In this document: positions 17,585 through 29,100 of the stretch, piece by piece | Numbering within the stretch: the stretch's first letter is position 1 | Layout of the letters: every line of letters starts with the position of its first letter | Notes under the pieces: generated by a model | The model's database searches: none | What the model was told of the DNA's origin: nothing | The model's input: the letters and a program-made list of their open reading frames with translations, nothing else | Assembly (NCBI GenBank): GCA_006218035.1 | Contig: VBWC01000018.1 | Span: 62,001-126,000 of the forward strand | Origin: Gammaproteobacteria bacterium | Lineage (GTDB): Bacteria; Pseudomonadota; Gammaproteobacteria; VBWC01 | Reading direction: 5' to 3' | DNA: 64,000 nt | Made by a program: the position numbers and the translations under genes

Positions 17585-18856
17585 ATGAATCAACCGATAA
17601 CGACGGCCGCCAAGGTCGAACAGGTGCTGACCCAGGATCGCCCGCGGCGCCGGGGCGTGGTCATTGCGTTGCTGGTGGTTGCCGTTTTCGGCATCGCAAG
17701 CTTTTTCCTGTTCGCGAAGGACAAAGACACACCGCTGCAATTCGTCACCGGCGAGGTCACCCGGGGAGATCTGACGATTCAGGTCACCGCCACCGGCACG
17801 CTGGCGCCGATCAACCAGGTGGACGTGGGTAGCGAGGTCTCGGGCATGATTGAAAAGGTGCTGGTCGATTTCAATGACCGGGTCACGCAGGGACAGATCC
17901 TGGCGCGCCTCAACACCGACGAACAACGGGCCCGAGTGGTTCAGGTACAGGCGGCGCTCGCGGTGGCCGACGCCAGGGTATTACAAACGACGGCCACGGT
18001 GCTGGAGACCGAACTTAAACTGAAGCGTTGTCAGACGCTGGCCGCGAAAGGTCTGTGCACCGCCCAGGATATGGACGCTGCGCAGGCCGGTTATGCCCGC
18101 GCGCAAGCCGACGACGCCAGCGCCAGGGCCCAGGTGGCGCAGGCCCGCGCGACGCTGGATGCCGAACAGACCCGGCTGGCCAAGTCGGTGATCCGCTCGC
18201 CTATCGACGGTGTCGTGCTCAAACGCCAGATCGAGCCGGGCCAGACCGTCGCCGCCTCCTTGCAGGCACCGGTACTCTTCACGCTGGCCGAGAACCTGGC
18301 CCAGATGGAACTGCGCGTCGCAGTGGACGAGGCGGACATCGGCAAGGTGCGCGACGGTCAGACCGCCACGTTTACCGTCGATGCCTACGGCGAGCGGATC
18401 TTCCCCGCCACCATCGCGCAGGTGCGTCTCGCGCCGTTGAGTGTCGGTGGTGTAGTCAGCTACGAAACCATCCTGTCACTGAATAACGCGGAGTTGTTGC
18501 TGCGCCCCGGTATGACCGCCACCGCACACATCACCGTAGAGGAGATTCACGACACGCTGCGCGTACCCAACGCCGCGCTGCGCTTTGTGCCACCCGCAAC
18601 GGCGGCCGAACAGAAAGGCGGCTTCATGGATCAACTCTTTCCGCGCTGGGGCAGCCGCACCCGCCCGCCGCGCGAGGACAACAACAAAAGCAAACGCATC
18701 TGGGCACCCGACAACGGCCAGCCGCGCGCGATTGACGTCAAGACCGGCCCCAGCGACGGCCGCATGACCCAGATATTCGTCAGCGAACAGGATGACGGCG
18801 GCAAACTTGAGGCAGGCACAACCATCATCACCGACACCGCAAGCAAGCCGCGATGA
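17585..18856 (+). CDS. MacA-like periplasmic adaptor of ABC exporter
   Basis: 423 aa membrane-fusion protein. N-terminal anchor (VVIALLVVAVFGIASFFLF), lipoyl half-motifs around VDVGSEVSGMI and SPIDGVVLKRQIEPGQTV, a helical hairpin between them, then beta-barrel and membrane-proximal parts. It bridges the inner-membrane MacB-type pump to an outer-membrane channel; no TolC-type gene is in the window. Its stop overlaps the next start by 4 bp (ATGA), showing translational coupling. Confidence 0.9.
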   Translation: MNQPITTAAKVEQVLTQDRPRRRGVVIALLVVAVFGIASFFLFAKDKDTPLQFVTGEVTRGDLTIQVTATGTLAPINQVDVGSEVSGMIEKVLVDFNDRVTQGQILARLNTDEQRARVVQVQAALAVADARVLQTTATVLETELKLKRCQTLAAKGLCTAQDMDAAQAGYARAQADDASARAQVAQARATLDAEQTRLAKSVIRSPIDGVVLKRQIEPGQTVAASLQAPVLFTLAENLAQMELRVAVDEADIGKVRDGQTATFTVDAYGERIFPATIAQVRLAPLSVGGVVSYETILSLNNAELLLRPGMTATAHITVEEIHDTLRVPNAALRFVPPATAAEQKGGFMDQLFPRWGSRTRPPREDNNKSKRIWAPDNGQPRAIDVKTGPSDGRMTQIFVSEQDDGGKLEAGTTIITDTASKPR

Positions 18857-19533
18857 TCGAGCTGCAGCAGCTGAACAAGACCTACGGCAAGGGCGCGGTA
18901 GCGGTGCAGGCCCTGCGCGATGTCAATCTCGCCGTCAACGCCGGCGAGTTCATCGCCATGATGGGGCCCAGCGGATCGGGTAAATCCACCTGCATGAACA
19001 TCCTCGGCTTTCTCGACACGCCGAGCGACGGCCATTATCGCTTTCAGGACAGCAAGGTCGAAACGCTGTCGCGCAACCAGCGCGCGCTGTTGCGGCGCCA
19101 TTTCATCGGCTTTGTCTTCCAGGGCTTCAACCTGCTGGCCCGCACCACCGCGCTGGAGAACGTCGAGCTGCCGTTGATCTACCGCCGCATACCGCGTGCC
19201 GAGCGTCACGCCAAGGCGCGCGCAGCGCTGACGGCCGTGGGACTGGAGGGGCGCGAAAATCACACGCCGGCGGAACTCTCCGGCGGCCAGCAACAACGCG
19301 TCGCCATTGCCCGCGCGCTGGTCACCGATCCGGCCCTGTTGCTGGCCGACGAACCGACCGGCAATCTGGACAGCGCGCGCGGCCACGAGATCATGGCATT
19401 GCTGACGCGGCTCAATCGGGAACGCGGCCTGACCATCATCATGGTCACCCACGAGGCCGATATCGCCGCCTACGCCCGGCGGGTCGTGCACTTCCTCGAC
19501 GGCCGCATACAAAATGAGGTGCGCAACCAATGA
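18853..19533 (+). CDS. ABC transporter ATPase (MacB/LolD type)
   Basis: 226 aa single ATPase domain. Walker [10 protein letters not shown] near residue 37, Q-loop FVFQGFNLL, signature LSGGQQQR, Walker [13 protein letters not shown], and the switch His in MVTHEAD. Drives the mechanotransmission-type export by the MacB-like permease. Coupled to the adaptor gene by the 4-bp overlap; separated from the permease by 157 bp containing a palindromic repeat. Confidence 0.95.
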   Translation: MIELQQLNKTYGKGAVAVQALRDVNLAVNAGEFIAMMGPSGSGKSTCMNILGFLDTPSDGHYRFQDSKVETLSRNQRALLRRHFIGFVFQGFNLLARTTALENVELPLIYRRIPRAERHAKARAALTAVGLEGRENHTPAELSGGQQQRVAIARALVTDPALLLADEPTGNLDSARGHEIMALLTRLNRERGLTIIMVTHEADIAAYARRVVHFLDGRIQNEVRNQ

Positions 19534-19585
19534 ACGCCCCTGACAAACGGAAGCGCCGTTTATGCTTGAGGGAAGCTGAAGTGGC

Positions 19586-19672
19586 GTCATTCCGGGCAAA
19601 TCACCGCATTACCCCGAAATCCAGTGGTTTCGATTTAGTGGATTGCTGGCGTGTGGCCTGCACCGGAATGAC
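19586..19672. repeat. Palindromic GTCATTCCGG repeat inside the exporter operon
   Basis: GTCATTCCGG at 19586-19595 and its exact complement CCGGAATGAC at 19663-19672 enclose about 67 bp. This belongs to the GTCATTCC(C/G)G repeat group seen also at 7000s, 32763, 52400 and 55927. It occupies the otherwise unexpected gap between ATPase and permease genes. Confidence 0.7.
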
Positions 19673-19690
19673 GTTGGTGGAGGTGTCCTG

Positions 19691-20890
19691 ATGTGGTGGA
19701 GTGCGCTGTCGCTGGCGCTGCGGGAAATCCGCCGCAACCTGTTGCGTTCGTCGTTGACCATGCTCGGCATCATCATCGGTGTCGCCGCCGTCATCACCAT
19801 GGTCACCATCGGCAACGGCACCACGGCAAGGATCAGCGCCCAGATCGAAAGTCTCGGCAGCAACATGCTGATTCTGCGCCCCGGCCAGCGCTTTCTCGGC
19901 GGCTCGCGCGACACCGCCAAACCGCTGGAACTGAGCGATGCCGAGGCCTTGCGCCGCGAACTGCCCGCTATCGCCGCCGCCGCGGGCATCACCAACAAGG
20001 CGCTCACCGTGGTCTTTGGCAACAACAACTGGACCACCACGGTCAGCGGCATGGAAAACGACTACCTGATCGTACGCAACTGGCCGCTGGCCCGCGGCCG
20101 CTTGATCACCGACAGCGAACAGCGCGCCGGTGCGCCGGTCTGCCTGCTGGGCGCAACCGTGCAACGGGAACTGTTCGGTAACCTCGACCCGGCCGGCGAG
20201 ACCCTCCGCCTCGGCAAGATCGCCTGTGTCGTGATCGGCGTGCTGGCCACCAAGGGCCAGTCGGCGATGGGCTCGGATCAGGACGACGTCATTCTGATGC
20301 CGCTGCGCGCCCATTGGCGGCTGATCTCCGGCGATCAGACGGTCAGCCACATCTATCTCTCGGCCCGCGACAATACCGGCAAGGCGAAGCGCGATGTCGA
20401 ACTGCTGATGCGCGAACGGCGCCACATCAGCCCCGGCAACGATGATGATTTCAGCATCATCGATATGAAAGAGATCGCCAGGACCATGACAGGCACCACC
20501 GAAATCATGACCTCGCTGCTCGGCGCCGTCGCCGCGGTGAGCCTCATCGTCGGTGGCATCGGCATCATGAACATCATGCTGGTTTCGGTTACCGAACGCA
20601 CCCGCGAGATCGGCATACGCCTGGCCATCGGCGCACTGGAGCGCGAAGTGCAGCGGCAGTTCCTGGTCGAGGCCATTGTCCTGTCGTCGGTGGGCGGCAT
20701 CGTCGGCATCGTCGTCGCGCTGATCGCCTCCTATTTCATCGCCAACGCGCTGCAAGTACCCCTGCTGCTGGACGGCAGCATCATCCTGCTGGCGTTTCTG
20801 TTCTCCGCCGCGGTCGGCGTGGTGTTCGGCTACTTCCCCGCGCGCAAGGCGGCACGCCTCGACCCGATCGAGGCCCTGCGGCATGAGTAG
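19691..20890 (+). CDS. MacB-like ABC permease
   Basis: 399 aa from the ATG at 19691 (MWWSALSLALREIRRN, the family's usual start). N-terminal membrane helix, MacB_PCD periplasmic domain, then three C-terminal helices with the FtsX core (ERTREIGIRLAIGA, GYFPARKAARLDPIEALRHE at the end). With the two genes before it this makes a complete MacAB-type inner-membrane exporter, unusual only in that ATPase and permease are separate chains. Substrate unknown; peptides, macrolides or lipids are family precedents. Confidence 0.93.
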   Translation: MWWSALSLALREIRRNLLRSSLTMLGIIIGVAAVITMVTIGNGTTARISAQIESLGSNMLILRPGQRFLGGSRDTAKPLELSDAEALRRELPAIAAAAGITNKALTVVFGNNNWTTTVSGMENDYLIVRNWPLARGRLITDSEQRAGAPVCLLGATVQRELFGNLDPAGETLRLGKIACVVIGVLATKGQSAMGSDQDDVILMPLRAHWRLISGDQTVSHIYLSARDNTGKAKRDVELLMRERRHISPGNDDDFSIIDMKEIARTMTGTTEIMTSLLGAVAAVSLIVGGIGIMNIMLVSVTERTREIGIRLAIGALEREVQRQFLVEAIVLSSVGGIVGIVVALIASYFIANALQVPLLLDGSIILLAFLFSAAVGVVFGYFPARKAARLDPIEALRHE

Positions 20891-21198
20891 TGTGTTGAGA
20901 TAGAACGAATCAGATCACGGCGCATACAAGACGGGTTCTCACCCGAAAAAGTTAGCAGGCCGTTGAATAGGCCATGGATGCACTGCTGCCGCACTTACGC
21001 GTCGTTCCCGTGAAACCGGGAATCCGGGAATTTTAGGGGCGATGCAAATCCGCAGGTTACTGGATACATCGGCGGCCGTTCCCGACGCCACTCTTGATCC
21101 TTGCTCCCGGCAGGACTCTATCGCGCCCCTCTCTGGGTTCGTGCCCACGCGGGCAGGCGCCATTGCTGTTTTTGAATTCTCCGGCCGCTAAACGGCCA
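20891..21198. other. Intergenic, convergent gap with a short palindrome
   Basis: About 308 bp between convergent genes. GTTCCCG-TGAAAC-CGGGAAT near 21003-21022 is another short member of the GTCATTCCCG repeat group. No gene seen. Confidence 0.5.
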
Positions 21199-22506
21199 TT
21201 ACAGAACGCGATGATTCTTCGTTATTTCGCGTATTGCTTTAGCCGTTATCCCGGCTGATTTCGCAAATTCCGGCCATTTTTCCACGGCACCCGCCACGTC
21301 GTTAATAATTTCTTCCGGCCTCGACAAGCTGATCGACTCGCCTATCGCGACCAGGTCTTCGCGGGTAAAGTTATCGCGCTTGCCCGCCGCGCTCATTTGA
21401 TGTTGATTGGTCCATAGCCCGGCGGGATTGTGTGCGTAGACCACATCATAGGCCGGCGACAGCTGCCACTTGCCATCGGGCCCCATCAGGAAAGAAATAT
21501 TCTTTGTGTGATCGTCCAGGTCGCGCGCCATGATATTGAAGACCATGCGTCGATACTGCTCGGCCGCGTCCGCCTTGCTCAGACGTAACTTGCGCATTAC
21601 CGCAAATGTCTGCTCATAGCTGTAAGCCCCGGCCCTGTTGAAATCATAGTGGGCGATACCGCACAGCGATTGCACATGTCGCCTGGTGTTATTGACACGA
21701 TCAAAGCGTCGGGTCATAAAGTGCGCGCGGCCGTTTTCTTCCAGCAACCGGCATTCGGTCATGTTGATTCCGGCCGCTTTTGCCATCCGATAATAGGCAT
21801 ATTCAATACGGCCATACTCGCCAGGCTCACCCAGCTCTATGTCGGTGACACCATCGAATTTCAGTATCCAGTAATCGTATCCCGCCGGTGCTTCGGCCTG
21901 GCCCGACATCACATTACCCTTGTTGTCCATGGCGATCACCGCCTTCGGTCGCGCACCCCCTGCCGATGCGCCGACGCGCAGGATATCCAGAATCGCCTCT
22001 GCGTTGTCTTGCCCGGTGTCGCCCAGCCGGACACCGAGCGCGCTGCGTTCACCTATGATCGCCTGCGCGAGACCCACCAGCTCCGCTATCTCAACGGGTA
22101 CGGAGGCGTCGTACTTGCCCATCATCGCCGGTTCAAACTCCAGTGCACCCATGCCGCGTTTACCGGTATAACAAAGGCGCTCCAGCGGACTGAAGCTGGC
22201 GCTATCGCGGCCATTACGCGCCAACCACGCATCAATGATGCTGTTGCCGAATTTATCCGGCAGCGCATCGGCCAACATGCCGGGCAAGCCAAGAAAGGTC
22301 GCCTTATTCAGCGCGGGGAACGAGAACTTGCCATCGCCCTTGCGGGCATCGTCGAGGCTCATGTGGATGGGTGACACATCCAGGCCCTTCCGCAGGAAAT
22401 CCGGCGCGTATTCAAAAATGCCGTAGCCACGGTCAGCCAGCCACGATACCGCGCCGACGGTATCGCCCCACAGTTTCACAATGGCGGTATCGACCTTCTT
22501 CACCAT
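21199..22506 (-). CDS. hipA: HipA-like serine/threonine kinase toxin
   Basis: 435 aa. HipA-type kinase: Couple_hipA N-terminal part, GGARPKA (nucleotide-binding loop) near residue 184, YDYWILKFD (ATP-contacting Lys), and catalytic loop ARDLDDHTKN near 330 followed by LSPAYDVVYAH. All key Asp/Asn/Lys are kept, so it looks active. HipA kinases phosphorylate tRNA synthetases and slow growth. Its start overlaps the end of the antitoxin gene by 7 bp. The N-terminus is full length compared with E. coli HipA (440 aa). Confidence 0.92.
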   Translation of the reverse strand: MVKKVDTAIVKLWGDTVGAVSWLADRGYGIFEYAPDFLRKGLDVSPIHMSLDDARKGDGKFSFPALNKATFLGLPGMLADALPDKFGNSIIDAWLARNGRDSASFSPLERLCYTGKRGMGALEFEPAMMGKYDASVPVEIAELVGLAQAIIGERSALGVRLGDTGQDNAEAILDILRVGASAGGARPKAVIAMDNKGNVMSGQAEAPAGYDYWILKFDGVTDIELGEPGEYGRIEYAYYRMAKAAGINMTECRLLEENGRAHFMTRRFDRVNNTRRHVQSLCGIAHYDFNRAGAYSYEQTFAVMRKLRLSKADAAEQYRRMVFNIMARDLDDHTKNISFLMGPDGKWQLSPAYDVVYAHNPAGLWTNQHQMSAAGKRDNFTREDLVAIGESISLSRPEEIINDVAGAVEKWPEFAKSAGITAKAIREITKNHRVL

Positions 22507-22832
22507 TGCGCTGCGTCCTTCGCTTTCTCCTTGAGCCGCCCACCCGAGGCCCGTTCCCGGACCTTGCCCTGCCGTTCGGCGAGCAGTATCGGGCTGATGG
22601 AATTTTCCGGTATAAAATTATCGAGATGATCCAGCGCGCCCAACTCCCGCAGCACCGCGATGATGGTCGACAGCTTGCCCCGGCCAGACTCCAGCGCCTT
22701 TATAGCGTTGAGCGACAATCTCGTCGCGTCCGCCAGTCCCTTTTGGGGGACGTTCTTCTGTAGCCGTAGCGCCCTGATCCGCTGACCCAGCACTTCTTCT
22801 ATGCCCTTGTCTGAAAGCGTATAAAAGTCCAT
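22500..22832 (-). CDS. hipB: HipB-like HTH antitoxin
   Basis: 110 aa. Xre-type helix-turn-helix: LGQRIRALRLQKNVPQKGLA then ATRLSLNAIKALESGRGKL. First gene of the hipBA pair, binding both the promoter and the kinase. AAGGACTGTT precedes the ATG. The C-terminal tail (VRERASGGRLKEKAKDAAQW) may be the degron/kinase-binding tail. Confidence 0.9.
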   Translation of the reverse strand: MDFYTLSDKGIEEVLGQRIRALRLQKNVPQKGLADATRLSLNAIKALESGRGKLSTIIAVLRELGALDHLDNFIPENSISPILLAERQGKVRERASGGRLKEKAKDAAQW

Positions 22833-23158
22833 AACAGTCCTTAATAAGATTATTATCAGCCAATATCGCCTATATCGACCTTTTATAGTGCTATTGTAGT
22901 CACCTTATTTCGAATATCAAGCAGAAGACATATAACGGCCTGTTTAACGGCCTTTATCGTCAATAAAAGGAGTTTCTGGCTTATTTTAAGGCTGTTACCT
23001 ATAACAAGCGAGTCGTAACGCTGGCCCACCGCGCACGGCGGTGTCTTATATAGCTGGTTAAAACCCCCAAACTAATTCGCTCGCCGTTCAACCCGGAACG
23101 GTTCTAGAAGGAGGTCCCGACACCAAACTGAATGTGGCGACGCGCTGGCGGCAGTTTC
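22833..23158 (-). promoter_or_regulatory. AT-rich hipBA control region
   Basis: About 325 bp without a gene and clearly AT-richer than its neighbours. It contains a direct repeat TAACGGCCT (22933-22941 and 22945-22953, 12-bp period) and TATA-rich steps near 22850-22890 close to the hipB start, suitable for autorepression by HipB. Operators are inference. Confidence 0.4.
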
Positions 23159-26100
23159 CTACCCCAACTCCACCTCAACGACGTGGTCGCGTCGGTCATC
23201 GACCAGAGGAATGCGCCCTGCCCGATCGGCGTCGGTCACGTTTGCAGGTACACCGTCGACGATGACGCGGGTTACATGCCCCGGCGTTTCACCGGCACGG
23301 TTGACGGTGATGTGATAGAAGGTCTCGCGATAGCGGTAGTGAATTTTGTATGACGGCCAATCGGCCGGGATGCACGGCGCGATGCGCAGATGATCGACTT
23401 CCAGATGCAGGCCCAGCAGTGTTTCCACGGTCAGCCGGTACATCCAGCCTGCCGCGCCGGTGTACCAGGTCCAGCCGCCGCGGCTGGTGTGTGGCGGCGC
23501 GCCGTAGATATCCGCGCTCATCACGTACGGCTCGACCTTGTAGCGTTCAATATCGTCCGGCTCACTGCCGTGATGAATGGGATTGAGCATCGCGTACAGC
23601 TCCCACGCGCGCTCCCTGTCACCCAGCATCGCAAACGCCAACGTCGTCCAGATCGCGGCATGGGTATATTGGCCGCCGTTCTCGCGCACGCCGGGTACGT
23701 AGCCTTTAATGTAACCGGGCTCAAGGTCGGATTTATCGAACGGCGGCGCGAGCAGTTGAATGAGCTGCGCATCGCGGCGCACCAGGCGTTTGTCCACCGC
23801 CGCCATCGCCTGGCGGGCTCGCTTCGGGTCACCGCCGCCGGAGATCACCGCCCAGCTCTGGCTGATCGAATCGATCTGGCATTCGTCGTTGTCGGCCGAG
23901 CCCAACGGCGTGCCGTCATCGAACCACGCGCGCCGATACCACTCGCCGTCCCAGGCATGGGCCTCGATGTTGTCGCGCAGCAGCGCCGCCTGCGCGGTGC
24001 AAATCCCGGCAAATTCCGCGTCGTCGTGGCCACGCGCCAGACCGGCAAACAGTTGCAGGTTCTCATACAGAAACCACGCCAGCCAGACGCTCTCGCCCTT
24101 GCCATCATGGCCGACGAGATTCATGCCATCGTTCCAGTCGCCGCAACCCATCAGCGGTAACTGATGCGCACCGAAGCGCAGTCCATGCTTGATGGCCCGC
24201 ACGCAATGTTCATAGAGGCTGGCGGCTTCCGCCGAACGCAGCGGCTGGTCGTAGTACGCCTCCTCTTTCGTTAGCAACTCGCGGCCCTCGAGAAAATGAA
24301 CAGATTCGTCGAGCAAGCCCGTATCGCCGGTCGCCAGCACATAACGGCAGGCGGCATACGGCAGCCATAGATAGTCGTCGGAGAAATGCGTGCGCACGCC
24401 CTGCCCGTTGGGCGGATGCCACCAGTGTTGCACGTCACCCTGGACAAACTGATGCGCGGCGCAGCGAATCAACTGTTCTCGGGCGAGCCATGGTGTCGTA
24501 TGGATCAGCGCCATCGTGTCCTGCAATTGATCGCGGAAACCGTAGGCGCCGCCCGACTGGTAATAACCACTGCGTCCCCACAGCCGGCACGACAGTGTCT
24601 GGTAGATCAGCCAGCCGTTGGCCAGCACATTCAACGCGCGGTCGGGGGTCTCGACATGCACCGCGCCCAGCGTGCGGTTCCAGTGTCGCCATACGTCTGT
24701 CAGTGCCTGCCGTGCGCCAGCCGTTCCGCCGAAGCGCTGGATGACGTGTTGCGCCTCGTCGGTATCGCGGGCCGCGCCGAAGACGAACACGATCTCGCGC
24801 TCTTGCCCGGCGGCCAGTTCGATTTGAGTCTGTAGCGCGGCACACGGATCGAGGCCCGCGCCGGTCTTGCCCGACAGGCGCTTGCGGCGCAGCGCCGCCG
24901 GATTGGCCAGCGAGCCGTTGCGGCCGATGAACTCGGTGCGGCTGCCGCTGACCGTGCGCGCTTTCCCACTCACCTGCGCAAACACCACGCGATTGGCGCA
25001 TTCGCGGCCGTAGGCATTGCGCGCAAACAGCGCGCCGCTGTGCGGATCGGTTTCGGTCACAATGTGCATCAGATTGGCGTGCCGCCACTCACCCAGCACC
25101 AGCTCCCAGTATCCGGTCAGCGACAGGCGACGCGTGTACTTCGAATGGTTGCGCAGCTTGATCACCACGAACTTCACCGGCGCGTCCATCGCGACGTAGG
25201 TAAACAGCTCCGATGAAATACCGGCCTCGTAATGCTCGAACACGCTGTAGCCAAAACCGTGCCGGCACACATACCCCGAGCGGCCGCGCGCGGGCGTCGG
25301 CGTCGGCGACCAGAACTCCCCCGTTTCCTCATCGCGTATATAGAACGCCTCGCCGCTGCTGTCGCTGATCGGGTCGTTGTGCCAGGGGGTCAGCCGGAAC
25401 TCGTGCGCGTTTTCCACCCAGGTATAGGCGCTGCCGCTCTCGCTGACGACCGTGCCTATATGCGGGCTGGCGATGACATTGGCCCACGGCAGCGGCGTGG
25501 TCTGTCCCGGCTCGAGGGTGACGACATATTCGTGTCCGTCGGGCGTAAAGCCGCCGAGGCCGTTGCAGAAAATGCGGTCGCGCGGCGCCAGCGGATGGGC
25601 CGGCTCGGCGGCCGGTTGCGATGAGGGCTCAAGACGATCCGGCAGACGCTCCTTCGGCGCGCGGCGTTCAACCTGCTCGGCCAGCGTCTCGGCGGTATCG
25701 GTGATCACGATGCGCGCGACCGCCTGGAACAAGACCCGGTCCTCCTCGGACAATTCTTCGGCGCGCCGCACAAAGACCCCGCCCGGTTTGTCGATCATCT
25801 GCGCCTCGGGACCCGTGTTGATCAGCCCCATAATCTGGTCGTGCAGCACCGCGCGGTAGCCCGAAAAATCCTCGTTCAATATCACCAGGTCCGCTATCAC
25901 GCCCTTCATCCGCCAGTAGGCATGGGCCTGCAGCACCTGTTTGACCAGGTCGATGCGGCTCAGGTCGGCGATGCGCATCAGCACGATCGGCAGATCGCCC
26001 GAGATCGCAAAGCGCCACAGCCCGAACTGTCCCAACCGGTTGCTGGCAATGACGCTGGGCGCGGCGCGGCGCCTGGCATTGCCGTAAATAACGGAGCTGG

Positions 26101-29100
26101 CCAGACGGCCATAGACCTGCGCATCGGCCTCGCTGGCGTTGAGGTGGCGCAGCACCTCCTGACTCTGGAACCACGCCATTTCAAAGGCTCGCTCAACGAA
26201 GTGCCGGTCACAATACTTTTCAACCAGGGCCAACGCCGCCTCGCGCGTGTCGGCGACACCGGAGATGATCTGCACGGTCGCTGATTCGTCGGGCGACAGG
26301 CTGATAGTGCGGCGGATCGCCACGATCGGATCGAGTACCGAGCCCTGCGTGTTCGACAGGCGCTGCGATGACGGCGAGGCGTCGTCACTGCTTTCAAGCA
26401 CCAGCGGATTGGCCGCCGTGCGACCGCGGCCGATGAAGCGGGCACGATCGGTCTCGTAAGACGCCTCGTCGGCCATCGCACCGGGGGCGGCCAGCAGGTG
26501 AAACATCCACGGCACCTGCTCGCCCGGTGTGCGCCGCCGCCGCGTGCAGAGGATTGCCTGCCGGTCGGGCAGAATTTCGGTTTGCACGAACAGGTTGCTG
26601 AACGAGCGATGGGCAAGATCCGAGTTCAACGCCGTTAACACCACCTCCGCGTAACTTGTCACCTCGATATGGCGGGCTCGCGCCGACAGGTTGGTGAGCG
26701 TGACACGGCGGATCTCGACGTCATCTTCCGGTGACACGCTGATCTCGGTGTGCGCCTCGATCGCCCGGTCGCGCCGCCGGTATTCCGCACGCGCCTGCAC
26801 GAAGATCGCCTCGTAGTGATCGGCCTTGCGCAGTGTCGGTTGATAGGCAGTCGACCAGTAACGCCCGCTATCGCGGTCGCGCAAATAAATGAACGTGCCC
26901 CAGCAATCGGCGGTGGCGTCCTCGCGCCAGCGCGTGACGGCCAGATCGCGCCAGCGGCTGTAACCGCCACCGGCATGGGTCGCCATGACGTGGTACCGGC
27001 CGTTGGACAACAAATGAACCTCGGGGAGCGGCGTGTTCGGTTCGGTAAACACGCGCATGATCGCGCCGGCCTCCGCGGCGGCAGGGCGCGCGGCGGCGCT
27101 CACTTCAGCAGCGTGTGGATGCAAGGTCGCGCCCTTCTTCGGCACTCGCTCCTGCAGCAACAATTCCGTCGCCCGCGCGAGCGGGTCAGACATGAAGCGG
27201 CGCTGCATCGGCCGGTCGAGCAGGACATGCCCGAAGGCCAACAGGCTCATACCTTGATGGTGCGCCATGAACGACCGCACGATGGCGTGGCTCTTGCCGC
27301 GCGGCACACGCGATGGCGTGTAATCGATCGCCTCGTAGAATCCATAGCCGCCGAGAAAGCCATTCGCGGCCAGCGTCTGCAGGTTGCGACACGCTTTCTG
27401 CGGCATCACGGTCAGCGCCAGCGCGCTGGCGTACGGCGCGATGACCAGGTCATCGCCGAGCCCGCGCTTAAAGCCCAGCCCGGGCACGCCGAACGCCCGG
27501 TATTGATAGACCTGGTGCATGTCGGTGGCGTTATAGCAGGATTCGGATATGCCCCACGGCACCGCGCGTTGCCGGCCGTATTCGATCTGACGCGACACCG
27601 CGGCCCGGCAGGTCTGCTCCAGCAGGGTGTTCGGGTAACCCGGCAACATCAGCCGCGGCATCAGGTACTCGAACATCGAACCGCTCCACGAGATCAGGCT
27701 CACATCGCCGCCGTGACTGGTCAACAAACGGCCGAGCGCGAACCAGTGTTTCTGCGGCACCTGGCCCTGCGCGATCAGCAGAAAACTGGCAAGGCGCGCT
27801 TCCGATGCCAGCAGGTCGTAACAGGCCGGATCGCGGCGCCGTTCGCCGACGTCGTAACCGATCGTCAGCAGGCCACGCGCTGTATCGTAGAGAAATTCGA
27901 AATCCATCAGCGCCAGTTCGTGGCAACGGCCCAGCAAATTGTCGATGATCCGGAGGCGCTCCACCGCGCCCTGGTAACGTGATCCTGCCGCGACGGCTAC
28001 TCCGGCCGACGACAGCGCACCCGTGCCAATGGCCTTTTCTCTGGCGAGTTCCGCCAGTGTCGGGATGTCGCGGATGTGCTGCGGCTTGGGCACCAGCGAC
28101 ACCAGGTCTTCCTGTAGTGCGCGCGCCTGCCGGTTGAATGCCTGCGCCCAGTAATACAGTTCGCCATCGATATCCGCCGGCAGCAATGCCACCAGCCCGC
28201 CGCCGGCACGGTGAATCTCATCCAGCAGGCTGGCCGCGGCGGCCAGCGACTGTGGCTGCGCCTTTGCTGCGAGCTCAGACGGTGCGACCGCCCGGAGTGT
28301 GTCCTGCAGAAATCTGATCTGCTGCGCAAACTCTGGATTCGGTGACGCGGGCAGGTGTTCGGCCAATACCTGCAAGGTGTCCTGCAAGCCGTGAAACGCG
28401 TTTAATGAGAGCACCGGCTGATCCTTCAGCTCAGCCAGTCCCGCATGCAACGTAAGCAAACTGCCGGCCAGGTTGCCGCTGTCCACCGACGAGACGTATT
28501 GCGGGCGTAGCGGCTGCAGCGTGCGCGTGTCGTACCAGTTGTAAAAATGGCCGCGGTAGCGTTCCAGCTTTTCCATCGTCGCCAGTGTGTTGCCGACACG
28601 CTGCAGGAATTCGCCGGCGGCGATATAGCCGAAATCGTACGCCGCCAGGTCAGCCAGCAGCGCCATGCCGATGTTGGTGGGCGAGGTCCGCGCGGCGATG
28701 GCCTCCGCCGGATATTCCTGGAAGTTATCGGGCGGCAGCCAATTGTCCTGTGGACCGACGAAGTCGGCGAAGTAACGCCACGTGCGCCGTGCCGATGCCC
28801 GCAGGAACGCCCGCTGCGCAACCGTCAAATCCAGTGCGCGGGACACCAGCGGCACGCTGATCCACCAGCCGACGACGGGCGATACCAGCCAGAGCAGCAA
28901 CACCGGCACACAGAAGAGCCACTCCGCCGGATGGCTTTGCCACAGCGCAACCCCCAGCGCCACGGAAAAAACAGGCGCGATCCACAACTCGACAAAATAG
29001 TCGGCCAGCGTACGGCGCGCGTTGCGCCGCGCGTAGGAGCGCAGTTGCCACAGCAACAGACCGCGGCGCGTGAACAGCATGCGCACCGCCGAGCGCCGGA

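Noticed and set aside
19601-20884. Long minus-strand open frame of 427 codons
   Set aside because: Lies wholly opposite the MacB-like permease gene; His/Asp/Gln/Gly-rich composition is typical of an antisense shadow in GC-rich DNA.
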